Origin: Chloroflexota bacterium | GTDB lineage: Bacteria; Chloroflexota; Anaerolineae; Anaerolineales; Villigracilaceae | Assembly (NCBI GenBank): GCA_024224815.1 | Contig: JAAENC010000894.1 | Coordinates: 45,724-109,723, forward strand | Length of the DNA: 64,000 nt | Reading direction: 5' to 3' | Part shown: in pieces, positions 8,445-16,205 of the stretch | Position numbering within the stretch: the stretch's first letter is position 1 | Layout: each line of letters opens with the position of its first letter | The notes under the pieces: generated by a model | What the model was told of the DNA's origin: nothing | Databases searched by the model: none | The model's input: the letters and a program-made list of their open reading frames with translations, nothing else | Program-made: the position numbers and the translations under genes

Positions 8445-9212
8445 TTATTTTAGAAGTTTCTTCGCCATCTCTTCAGCTACAATTTTCAAGGCCGGAACAT
8501 GGTCATAAACAGGAATACCCAATCTATCGGCTTCTTGAACACGCAAATCTGCAGGCAAAAAGCCTAATACGGGAATACCCGGCGTTTCTTTTTCAAGGAA
8601 ATCAGATTCATCTTCATTTCTGACTTTATTTCCTACCAGCCACAATCGCTCTACACCAATATCTGTGGCTAGCTTTTTGATCTGTCGCGCTGTGCCCAAA
8701 GAGCGTCTCGTTGGCTCAACCACGATAATCATAGCTTCAACAAAATCAGCTGTAGCACGCCCAAGATGCTCCACGCCCGCGTACATATCCATAATCAGCA
8801 CATCTTCATCACGAAACATCAGGTGCGTAAAAAGGGTTTTGAGCATCGCCGCTTCAGGGCAAATACAGCCTGAACCGCCTAAATCAACTGAGCCCATTTC
8901 CAGAAGGCGAACATGTCTATGCGAAACACTAAATCTTTCCGGGATGTCGTCTACTCGCGGATTAATCGTGAAAAAACCACCTGTTGTGCCAGCTTTAGCA
9001 CCGGTGCGTTCCTCTATCAACGCATCCATCTCTGCAATAGGCTTGAGTTTTGACAATTTATCTTCGGGGAAGCCCAAAGCACCGGATAGACACGGCGAAG
9101 GGTCTGCATCAACTGCCAAAACGTCCCTTCCCATATCGGCGTAGGCTTGTGCCAATAATGCTGAGAATGTGGTTTTACCAACGCCGCCTTTACCGCTAAT
9201 TGCTAATTTCAT
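8445..9212 (-). CDS. cooC: Second CooC-type nickel-insertion ATPase
   Basis: The 255-residue protein begins MKLAISGKGGVGKTT (P-loop at 7-14) and has DADPSPCLSGALGFP as switch region. C116-I-C118 in GGSGCICPEA is the metal-binding CxC of CooC/AcsF proteins. GGAGATAATAA precedes the ATG. It shares the locus with the other CooC homologue but is clearly divergent from it in sequence, so it is not a recent duplicate. The likely role is ATP-driven metal loading into CO dehydrogenase or acetyl-CoA synthase (family knowledge); partner choice is unknown. Confidence 0.9.
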   Translation of the reverse strand: MKLAISGKGGVGKTTFSALLAQAYADMGRDVLAVDADPSPCLSGALGFPEDKLSKLKPIAEMDALIEERTGAKAGTTGGFFTINPRVDDIPERFSVSHRHVRLLEMGSVDLGGSGCICPEAAMLKTLFTHLMFRDEDVLIMDMYAGVEHLGRATADFVEAMIIVVEPTRRSLGTARQIKKLATDIGVERLWLVGNKVRNEDESDFLEKETPGIPVLGFLPADLRVQEADRLGIPVYDHVPALKIVAEEMAKKLLK

Positions 9213-9240
9213 TTATTATCTCCGTGTATTTCAGGTGAAT

Positions 9241-9312
9241 TTGCGAGCGGAGCGAAGCAATCTCATTTTTAGTATTGAGACTGCTTCGTCAGGCTAAAGC
9301 CTTTCTCGCAGA
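9241..9312. repeat. Family-B palindromic repeat, copy 1
   Basis: The segment starts TTGCGAGC, carries GCGAAGCAATCTC and the complementary GAGACTGCTTCG, and ends AGCCTTTCTCGCAGA. It shares this plan, and the whole GTCAGGCTAAAGCCTT word, with the copy at 54040. A related copy is at 12650. It fills most of the DUF3786-cooC gap. Such elements are non-coding REP/MITE-like repeats. Confidence 0.8.
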
Positions 9313-9346
9313 ATCATCATATTATTTCAATATATTTCTGTCAATT

Positions 9347-9982
9347 TTACTCTTTCGCCTTGATCAATTGTTTCGTTAGGTTACTACCTAATATAGCATA
9401 AGCATCTGTTACCAGATGATGGTGAGCGCTCGCATCAAAAAGCATTCTGTATGAAGAAGGGAAATCTTCGTCTCCCATCCAGCCGACGACCATAATTGGT
9501 ACATGCGGCAAAATTTGATAAGAAAAGGCTGCAGTTCCAAAGACTTCTCTGCGCCCGCTTATTTTCTCATTTGCCTTGGTAAAAGAATCAAAATCATCAC
9601 CAAAAGTCCTGAGTATTTCATCGCCAGAATACCCCTGAAATGCTTGAGCGTAGAATAAGCCACCGGGGATTTGTTTGAAAGCTATCCATTCACCAGCGAG
9701 AGGGACACTACTCGAAACGTCGAAATAATATGCCAACATGGTCATATCAAAAGCATTGAGTTCTTCACCAGTGTCAACATAATGCCCGATGAAATCAGGG
9801 AAAGAAATGGTTACTTCGCGTTGCCAGAAAGGTAGTCTAAAGACACCACCTTCAGCGTAAACTGCGCCTGTGTAGGCAGCCAGCGTTTTAGGGTCTTTAT
9901 CTTTAATTTTTTCTCGAATTTCCCCTACTCGATTCCCTAAGGGATTTGGCGTATCGCCAAGCAGCCAATCTTTTTTAGGCAT
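9347..9982 (-). CDS. DUF3786 protein
   Basis: This 211-residue soluble protein fits DUF3786. Recognisable parts are FPDFIGHYVDTGEELNAFDMTMLAYYF, GEWIAFKQIPGGLFYAQAFQGYSG, LPHVPIMVVGWMGDEDFPSSYRMLFDASA and a C-terminal helix. As recalled, the family occurs beside CO dehydrogenase, corrinoid protein and related one-carbon genes in anaerobes; its function is unknown. Here it lies between MetV-MetF and CooC. GGAG precedes the ATG. A role in assembling or regulating CODH/ACS is inference from context only. Confidence 0.8.
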   Translation of the reverse strand: MPKKDWLLGDTPNPLGNRVGEIREKIKDKDPKTLAAYTGAVYAEGGVFRLPFWQREVTISFPDFIGHYVDTGEELNAFDMTMLAYYFDVSSSVPLAGEWIAFKQIPGGLFYAQAFQGYSGDEILRTFGDDFDSFTKANEKISGRREVFGTAAFSYQILPHVPIMVVGWMGDEDFPSSYRMLFDASAHHHLVTDAYAILGSNLTKQLIKAKE

Positions 9983-10009
9983 GAAATCTCCTCAGTGTTT
10001 AGATTTAAG

Positions 10010-10038
10010 CAAGGAGCTACGTTTTTTGTAGCCCCTTG
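10010..10038 (-). repeat. Hairpin between metV-metF and DUF3786
   Basis: The arms CAAGGAGCTAC and GTAGCCCCTTG pair except for one mismatch, around a T-rich loop. It lies in the gap between co-oriented genes of the CODH/ACS locus. It could slow exonucleases or terminate partially. Confidence 0.65.
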
Positions 10039-10056
10039 AGCTTTCACCTTTGCGAA

Positions 10057-11553
10057 CTATGCCGCAGTTTTTGCTTTAACGGGCTCCGTTTTGGAAGCGG
10101 GCATCACGAAATCTGGCGGTAGCAAGTTTGCTTCAGTGATGAGCCGGGGAACGATCTTTTCCCATCCAACAGCCATGAGATGAATCCCATTGACGCCTTC
10201 TTTCTTGCGAATCTCTTCGATCAACTCCAGCGCGATCTCAAAGCCTACTTCCGATTCGCCGTCCGGGCCAGCAGCTTCCATACGTTTCAACAGCTTTTCT
10301 GGAATGGTCACACCCGGCACATCATTATGCATATACTGTGCCATCTTAAGAGTCTTAAGCGGCGTGATACCGATCAATAAATAAACCTTGTCGAGGATAT
10401 TACGCTTGGCTAATTCGTTGAGCCAAATTTCCATGCCATCAGGGTCATAAACCAGGTTTGTCTGGAAGAATTGCGCCCCGGCGTTGATCTTTTTCTCTTC
10501 ACGAATTGCCTGGTATTCAGGCTTTGACGCAAATGGTGCAGCAGCAGCGCCAAGGAAAAGCTCTGGGCGGAATTTGATATTGCGCCCATCAAGATATTTA
10601 CCTTCATCACGCATTCTGCGCAATATCCAAAGCATTTGTATCGAGTCAATATCAATAATATCCGAACGCCCCATTGGAGGAGGGCCCATGCGAGAACTAT
10701 CGCCCGAGAGACAAAGCACATTACGAATACCCATCGCGCTGGCGCCAATGACTTCTGCTTGTAATCCTGTGCGCGTTCTATCTCGAGCCGCAATTTGCAA
10801 AACCGGTTCTGCATTATTCTCAAGGGCAATTTTGCTACAAGCCAAACTTGACATACGCGGTGTTGCCGATGGACAATCTGTGAAATTTACCGCTGCTACA
10901 TAGGGTTTAATCATCTTGGTATTTCTAATAAGGGCGCCTGTAGCAGTACTCATTGGAGGCGCTACCTCAGATGTGACTACAAATTCACCTGTGCGCAAAC
11001 GACGCTCTAATTCTGAAATAGGCTCATCGTAAGCCGGAGCGTGGTATTGATTATCGCCTTCCCACCAACTTGGTTGTCGGATAGGTTCAAAGACAAGATC
11101 CCATGTTTTATAACGCACTTCAGGTGGCCGGAAGAAGATACCTTTGGCAACTTTCCCTGCTCCGATCTCTTTTACACGACCAAAAACATCGCCCCAAGTT
11201 TCAGTACCGGTTTTATCCCAGTCGAGAGGAGGAAGCACTTCGAGAAGTTTATCTTCGCGGCCCATTTTATGAGCACGTTCATAGATCTCATACCAAATGC
11301 ACGGGCGTGTCTCATCCACATAACAACTCTCTGGAGTAGAACCACCACAAGGACCATTTCGCTCTCCTTTTGGGCACTCCATTGGGCAGATGAACGCAGT
11401 CTCTTGTAAGAGACAATTTCCGCACATTCTGCAGCCAAAGAGCGGACCTTTGATGGCTTTTTCTAATAAAGCCAGTAAGCGACGATTTATCGGTTCTTTT
11501 TTAAATGGCAAATATGGCGGCTGCCAGCGACGTCCTGGGGTAAAGATAGGCAT
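10057..11553 (-). CDS. MetV-MetF fusion (methylene-THF reductase)
   Basis: The 498-residue protein joins two normally separate subunits. Residues 1-150 match the MetV/MTHFR C-terminal-type domain, with cysteines 41, 44, 47, 56, 60, 69, 77 and 85 in patterns such as CRMCGNC and CPMECPKG. Residues 185-480 form a MetF-type TIM barrel with TEVAPPMSTATG, VNFTDCPSATPRMS, VLCLSGDSSRMGPPPMG and QFFQTNLVYDPDG. The reaction is reduction of methylene-tetrahydrofolate to methyl-tetrahydrofolate, the substrate for AcsE just upstream. In acetogens such as Moorella, MetF and MetV are separate proteins that form complexes. A stand-alone MetF also exists at 23630-24517. Confidence 0.88.
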   Translation of the reverse strand: MPIFTPGRRWQPPYLPFKKEPINRRLLALLEKAIKGPLFGCRMCGNCLLQETAFICPMECPKGERNGPCGGSTPESCYVDETRPCIWYEIYERAHKMGREDKLLEVLPPLDWDKTGTETWGDVFGRVKEIGAGKVAKGIFFRPPEVRYKTWDLVFEPIRQPSWWEGDNQYHAPAYDEPISELERRLRTGEFVVTSEVAPPMSTATGALIRNTKMIKPYVAAVNFTDCPSATPRMSSLACSKIALENNAEPVLQIAARDRTRTGLQAEVIGASAMGIRNVLCLSGDSSRMGPPPMGRSDIIDIDSIQMLWILRRMRDEGKYLDGRNIKFRPELFLGAAAAPFASKPEYQAIREEKKINAGAQFFQTNLVYDPDGMEIWLNELAKRNILDKVYLLIGITPLKTLKMAQYMHNDVPGVTIPEKLLKRMEAAGPDGESEVGFEIALELIEEIRKKEGVNGIHLMAVGWEKIVPRLITEANLLPPDFVMPASKTEPVKAKTAA

Positions 11554-11572
11554 GTGATGCTCCTTTCCTTCT

Positions 11573-11622
11573 AGCGGGATTGAAATCCCTGCTTAGATAG
11601 GAAGCCCGTTTAAACGGGCTTC
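11573..11622. repeat. Double palindrome between acsE and metV-metF
   Basis: Two adjacent hairpins occupy the gap: an imperfect one with arms AGCGGGATT and ATCCCTGCT, and a perfect 22-bp palindrome at 11601-11622 with half-site GAAGCCCGTTT. No coding capacity is seen. Confidence 0.8.
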
Positions 11623-11651
11623 TCATCTGAGCCAAAAATTCATTTTCTGGC

Positions 11652-12575
11652 TTACTGCTCCAAATAAGAATCTGCGTAAATGACTTTGTTAAGCAAAATC
11701 TGAACAGTCTTCCAAACAGCGGCTTGTTCAGGATCACTCATATCTACACCATCGGGCGTAGGTTCTTCCATCGCTTCAACATGATCATGTATCTTGAGAT
11801 AAAGCTTGTTGAGCGCAGTGCTTTCATCTCGATTTTCAACAACGCGAATTACATCCATCAACTCTGTTTCGAGTGGATTGGCGATCATCATTTTAAGACC
11901 TGCGCCCATGACCATTGCGCAATAGACGCTATTGATCAGTGGGCGATTCTTTGCCGGTACCGCGTTTGAAACATTGGAAAGACCGATAGAGATCATTGGC
12001 GGCGGATCCCAAGCATATTGAATCGTACGAACTGCTTCAATTAGCTCAGGGCAATATTCCTGACACCCCGAAACTGTTAGAACGAGCGGATCAATAATCA
12101 AATCTTCAATCGGGAAATCCAGTTCAAGGCAACGCGGAATCAGCTTTTCTAAGGCGATATTTACACGATCATCAGATGAAACGGGAATACCGCTTTTTTC
12201 CATCGTTAGCGCAAGCAATTTGGCGTTATATTTCTTTGCCAGTTCAGGCACTTTTTCCAAACGCTCTGGCTCAGCCGATGTAGAATTAAGAATAGGCTGA
12301 GCTTTGGTAATCGTTTTTAGCGCAGCTTCCATCCCGTTGATATTGGTCGTATCAATGCACAAAGGCACATCCACAACACTTTCAACGGCTTTTACCATCC
12401 ACGGGAAAACTTCTTCCCAATCTTTCTTGCGAGGGCCAAGATTCAGGTCAACGCATTGTGCACCAGCCTCGACCTGTTTGATAGCAGCTTCCTTAAAATA
12501 CTCTTCATTGCGATTTTTCAACGCATCTTTTACTGCGGGTGAAATAATGTGAATATTTTCGCCAATGATATACAT
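11652..12575 (-). CDS. acsE: Methyl-THF:corrinoid iron-sulfur protein methyltransferase
   Basis: The 307-residue protein is a pterin-binding TIM barrel that moves the methyl group from methyl-tetrahydrofolate to the cobalt of the corrinoid iron-sulfur protein. Family features are GENIHIISPAVKDAL at the N-terminus, GAQCVDLNLGPRKKDW, VPLCIDTTNINGMEAAL, ILNSTSAEPERL, LIIDPLVLTVSGCQEYCPE and SIGLSNVSNAVPAKNR. The start at 12575 follows GGAG at good spacing; an upstream in-frame ATG at 12596 is less likely. It lies between acsV and metV-metF, so substrate production and use are co-encoded. Confidence 0.95.
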   Translation of the reverse strand: MYIIGENIHIISPAVKDALKNRNEEYFKEAAIKQVEAGAQCVDLNLGPRKKDWEEVFPWMVKAVESVVDVPLCIDTTNINGMEAALKTITKAQPILNSTSAEPERLEKVPELAKKYNAKLLALTMEKSGIPVSSDDRVNIALEKLIPRCLELDFPIEDLIIDPLVLTVSGCQEYCPELIEAVRTIQYAWDPPPMISIGLSNVSNAVPAKNRPLINSVYCAMVMGAGLKMMIANPLETELMDVIRVVENRDESTALNKLYLKIHDHVEAMEEPTPDGVDMSDPEQAAVWKTVQILLNKVIYADSYLEQ

Positions 12576-12649
12576 AGAATCTCCTTTAATACACAAATTG
12601 TGTTTGTTGATACACGATTTAATTATTTTTTTCAGCTACTCTAGCCTGT

Positions 12650-12736
12650 CTTTGCGAGGCAGCAGTATCGCCGAAGCAATCTCCTTATTGGTGATGGAGA
12701 CCGCCGCGTCGCAAAAGCATGCTCATCGCAGAGACA
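12650..12736. repeat. Family-B palindromic repeat, copy 2
   Basis: The element carries TTTGCGAGGC, CGAAGCAATCTC, GGAGACCGCCGCGTCGC and CATCGCAGAGA. It follows the same order as the copies at 9241 and 54040 but is more diverged. It fills the gap between acsV and acsE. No reading frame is apparent. Confidence 0.7.
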
Positions 12737-12751
12737 TTAATAAAATCTACA

Positions 12752-14680
12752 TCATTTCTCTTCCATCATCTTTGCTACAGATGGGAATAATGACATATCC
12801 GTATGCGGCAAAAACATCGCCGACATAAAAGCATCGTAAAATTTATTATCTGCCGATAATTCAACATAAGTCATATTGGCGGCAATTTCTTTGATGCGAT
12901 TTCGTGCTTCATAATCAATTAATGCCAAATAAGCGCCTTGCACCGAGGTATTTCCCAAAAACTGGAAACGTTCCCAAGGTAAATCGGGCAATAAGCCGAT
13001 CTCTATCGCTTTTTCAACATTGATATATTTCCCGAACGATCCCCCGATCAAAACCTGTTCTGCCATCTCCAGCGGGATGCCGACATTTTCTGCCAAAACA
13101 GCAAATCCGGCATAAATGGCGGCTTTGGCACGCAAAAGATTATCTATATCGACATTCGTGATGACGATATCTTCGCCCGATTCCGTTTCAGCGCCCCAAA
13201 CAATTACATACTCTGCGCCATGTTCGCCATCTCGCGTACGCTCTGTGGCGTTTTTTGTGTTGACCTTGCCGCCTTTATCCACAACACCGGTCAAAAACAT
13301 CTCTGCCAAAAGGGATATAAGACCGCTTCCGCACATGCCTTTGGGCTTGCTTGCGCCAATTACCCGGAATGTCGGCTCAAACGTTTCATCGTTAATCCAC
13401 ACTTCTTCTATCGCGCCTTTGGTGGCACGCATCCCGTTTAATACGCCGGAGCCTTCAAAAGCTGGTCCCGCCGAACAAGCACAAGTCACGAGCCAATCTT
13501 TTGAGCCAAGAACGGTCTCACCATTTGTACCTACATCCAAAAAGAGCACCACATCTTCAGAGTTTGCCATCCCCGAAGAAAGCACACCGGCGCTAATATC
13601 TGCGCCAACATAACTCGCAACACCGGGAAGACAATCTACGATGGCCCGCGGATTCATCATCAAACCTAAATCTGTGGCTTTCAATGTAGGGATATGATTC
13701 ACCGCTGTCACAAAAGGCGATAGACGAATACTGGATGCCGGAACACCCAGCAAAAGGTGCATCATCGTGCTATTGCCCGAAATTGTTGCTTTAAAAATTG
13801 CATTGGGTGAAGTTTTTACTCGCTTAGTTGCGCGAATGAGCAAATCGTTAATCGTCCCCACGACCAGATCACGCATCTTTTCACTGCCACCTTCTTTCCC
13901 TGCAACAATGATACGGGATATAACATCCTCCCCGCGAGAGATCTGCTGGTTATATTCAGCCACCTGTGTTTTGACTTCGCCAGAAAGCAAGTTCACTAGC
14001 CAGACGGAGACTGTGGTCGTACCAATGTCAATTGACACGCCCCAAAGCGGCTCATCATCGGCAAAATGCCCGGGTTGCAGATCCAGTAATTCTGCGGGGC
14101 AGTCGGGACAATCCCAACTTTTTGTATTAACAGTTGCCGTGGCTTGCCAATCATTTTTGCGAAGAATGGTGCCCATTTCTCTCATTAAATCCAGAGAAGT
14201 CTGAAAGGCCGTGATGCCGGTTTCTTTGCGCAAAGCCCTTTGTAGACGGCTCCAATCATCTGTTTGGTCATCCATGCTCGGCGGGGATAATTTCACTTTA
14301 ACCCGACGAATACTTTGCCCTTTTTGCGGATCATAGCCAGCAGGAACAGCCACTTTGCCAACGGTGCGATCTGTTGTAAGACGGCGCTCAATTTTCTCCT
14401 GCGGCGGGATCGTGATTTCAACATCCCCCTCAATTACGGACTGGCACGCCAAAGCATAGCCGCTTTTTACATCATTGGCAGAGAGACGTAAAGTACTGCG
14501 ACGGCGAATATTCGCATCGCCATCGGTGACTAAAATGGCGCAGCGTCCGCAACGCCCCTGCCCACCACAAGGCTGATTGATTTCAACGCCCGCTTTTTCG
14601 GCGGCTTCAGTGATCAGCGCACCTGTGGGCACAGAAACCGCTTCGGATGCTATATCGAATTTTACGATGTGTTCAGCCAT
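12752..14680 (-). CDS. acsV: Corrinoid-protein reductive activator (RACo-type)
   Basis: This 642-residue protein has an N-terminal [2Fe-2S] ferredoxin domain with C38, C44, C47 and C79 (CGGQGRCGRC). A linker region follows and then a large ASKHA-type ATPase domain from about residue 210, beginning WGVSIDIGTTTVSVWLV and including FLDVGTNGETVLG. RACo uses ATP and an electron from the iron-sulfur cluster to bring inactive Co(II) corrinoid back to Co(I). The gene lies directly after acsC, its likely target. The start is preceded only by a weak GGAT. Confidence 0.92.
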   Translation of the reverse strand: MAEHIVKFDIASEAVSVPTGALITEAAEKAGVEINQPCGGQGRCGRCAILVTDGDANIRRRSTLRLSANDVKSGYALACQSVIEGDVEITIPPQEKIERRLTTDRTVGKVAVPAGYDPQKGQSIRRVKVKLSPPSMDDQTDDWSRLQRALRKETGITAFQTSLDLMREMGTILRKNDWQATATVNTKSWDCPDCPAELLDLQPGHFADDEPLWGVSIDIGTTTVSVWLVNLLSGEVKTQVAEYNQQISRGEDVISRIIVAGKEGGSEKMRDLVVGTINDLLIRATKRVKTSPNAIFKATISGNSTMMHLLLGVPASSIRLSPFVTAVNHIPTLKATDLGLMMNPRAIVDCLPGVASYVGADISAGVLSSGMANSEDVVLFLDVGTNGETVLGSKDWLVTCACSAGPAFEGSGVLNGMRATKGAIEEVWINDETFEPTFRVIGASKPKGMCGSGLISLLAEMFLTGVVDKGGKVNTKNATERTRDGEHGAEYVIVWGAETESGEDIVITNVDIDNLLRAKAAIYAGFAVLAENVGIPLEMAEQVLIGGSFGKYINVEKAIEIGLLPDLPWERFQFLGNTSVQGAYLALIDYEARNRIKEIAANMTYVELSADNKFYDAFMSAMFLPHTDMSLFPSVAKMMEEK

Positions 14681-14712
14681 ATTCGGTATCCAGTAGTTGA
14701 TTCTCTATCAGA

Positions 14713-14802
14713 CCCGAAAGGTTTCAATTGTGGCATTATCAGACCTGAATTTTGCTTTCAAAATCTTCTGGCAGAAAATACGCTCTAATAAAACCTTTCG
14801 GG
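14713..14802. repeat. Inverted repeat between acsC and acsV
   Basis: The arms CCCGAAAGGTTT (14713-14724) and AAACCTTTCGGG (14791-14802) are perfect complements, 66 nt apart. They enclose non-coding sequence. The outline resembles a small MITE or a long-loop hairpin. Confidence 0.75.
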
Positions 14803-14816
14803 GCACGGATTCCTAA

Positions 14817-16148
14817 CTAAGCTACGGCTTTCAAATACGCCGGAATATCTACTGCTTCGCGCGGGCCAACGAGCACGTTCCAATCGGGGAGTTCTTCTTC
14901 CAACTCGCCAGAGAGCACGGCTGTATGTCCGGGCAAAACAATATTTTTCGTATTGACTTTATCGGCAACATCAAAACGTTTGACGTCTTTAGCAATCACT
15001 TCTGCGTCAAATTTACCCGCAGCCCAGGCCGTGAGCACGCTCATCCCTTCAGATTCTGTGACCAAAAGCCAGGAGGGGTTTCCCGAACTCTCTACTTCGT
15101 TCGCTACGCTGAAATAGGTGATACTGAAATTCGTCGTCACCAGCACAGGTGCATCGGGGCCAGGATCGTTAATCTCATAAACGCCAGGTTGTACCTGAAT
15201 CGGTTTTTGTGGATCGGTGTAGATATTCTCGCGCAAGACCAAAAGTGCATAGGCAACTTCGGGCGAGAAATTATCCAACACGATAAAGCCGCTGTATTTA
15301 CCAATGGCTTGCGCTGCCAAAGTAGCTTCGCGCTTTGCATCCCCAACATCGCCGGGGAAATTGATGATTGGGAAACCGAGCGGACGGAAATTCTTTTTGA
15401 GCGCCATACGTCGGGCAAGGGTATTTGCCGTGAGCGTGCCACGGAAACCACGCTGTGTAGGTGAGAGAACCAAGTCATTTACACCGGCTTCCTGCACCTG
15501 CTCGGACAGAGACACCATTCCATCAATGGAATCAGCTTCAAGGGCAAGAGCGGCATCGTATTCTTTTGCGAGCGCTGCCATTTCTTCCCAATTTTCGACG
15601 GTTGCGTGTCCCAGCAGAACTTTTTCATCCCCATCCAAAGCTTCTAAACCTGCTTTGAGCTGTGCTGGCTCACCGATTAAAATGAGCGGACGATGACTCG
15701 CTTCTCGTACTGCGCTAACGGCCTTGGCGAAATCTCCACCATCGGCCTGAACGACAAATCCGCCCATTTCCAGTTCAATACCAACGTAATCCACAACATA
15801 AGCATCGGCTGGTGCGACTTTGGCCTTAATTTCCTCTGCGCTCTGCGAATCGTAAACGCGTATGAAAAGCCCGGGGCGGCTGTAAAAGGTTTTTTCGTGT
15901 CTAAAGAGAACAACCTCGTTGCCCGCTTTGGCTTCATATCCATTCGATTTGAGCGCAAAAGGACGCACTGGCGGTGCAGCCGCTTCTGAGAGCAAGGCTT
16001 TCGACTCCTCGCTAACGTGAGGACACAAGGATAATTCAACTTGTTTGGCAGCCAATTTCATTGCGAATGCTAAACAGGTTGGGAAATCACATTCCTTGCA
16101 ATTGGTCTTCGGGAGCATTTTATAGATTTCAATACCTGATAGTGCCAT
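14817..16148 (-). CDS. acsC: Corrinoid iron-sulfur protein large subunit
   Basis: The 443-residue protein carries an N-terminal [4Fe-4S] domain with C17, C20, C25 and C42 (NCKECDFPTC). A TIM-barrel domain and a C-terminal cobalamin-binding domain follow. It accepts the methyl group from methyl-THF through AcsE and passes it to the A-cluster of acetyl-CoA synthase. Its usual partner, the small subunit AcsD, is here part of the AcsB polypeptide encoded just upstream. GGAG precedes the ATG. Length and domain order are normal for the gamma subunit. Confidence 0.95.
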   Translation of the reverse strand: MALSGIEIYKMLPKTNCKECDFPTCLAFAMKLAAKQVELSLCPHVSEESKALLSEAAAPPVRPFALKSNGYEAKAGNEVVLFRHEKTFYSRPGLFIRVYDSQSAEEIKAKVAPADAYVVDYVGIELEMGGFVVQADGGDFAKAVSAVREASHRPLILIGEPAQLKAGLEALDGDEKVLLGHATVENWEEMAALAKEYDAALALEADSIDGMVSLSEQVQEAGVNDLVLSPTQRGFRGTLTANTLARRMALKKNFRPLGFPIINFPGDVGDAKREATLAAQAIGKYSGFIVLDNFSPEVAYALLVLRENIYTDPQKPIQVQPGVYEINDPGPDAPVLVTTNFSITYFSVANEVESSGNPSWLLVTESEGMSVLTAWAAGKFDAEVIAKDVKRFDVADKVNTKNIVLPGHTAVLSGELEEELPDWNVLVGPREAVDIPAYLKAVA

Positions 16149-16166
16149 AGTTATCTCCGTTTTTTG

Positions 16167-16199
16167 AGACCTGACAGGTTTTAAAAACCTGTCAGGTCT
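16167..16199. repeat. Perfect 33-bp palindrome between acsB-acsD and acsC
   Basis: The arms AGACCTGACAGGTTTT and AAAACCTGTCAGGTCT flank a single central A. The hairpin directly follows the fusion gene. It is a dispersed-type repeat and may also attenuate transcription into acsC; the minus strand has no long T-run after it. Confidence 0.85.
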
Positions 16200-16205
16200 T
16201 CATAA

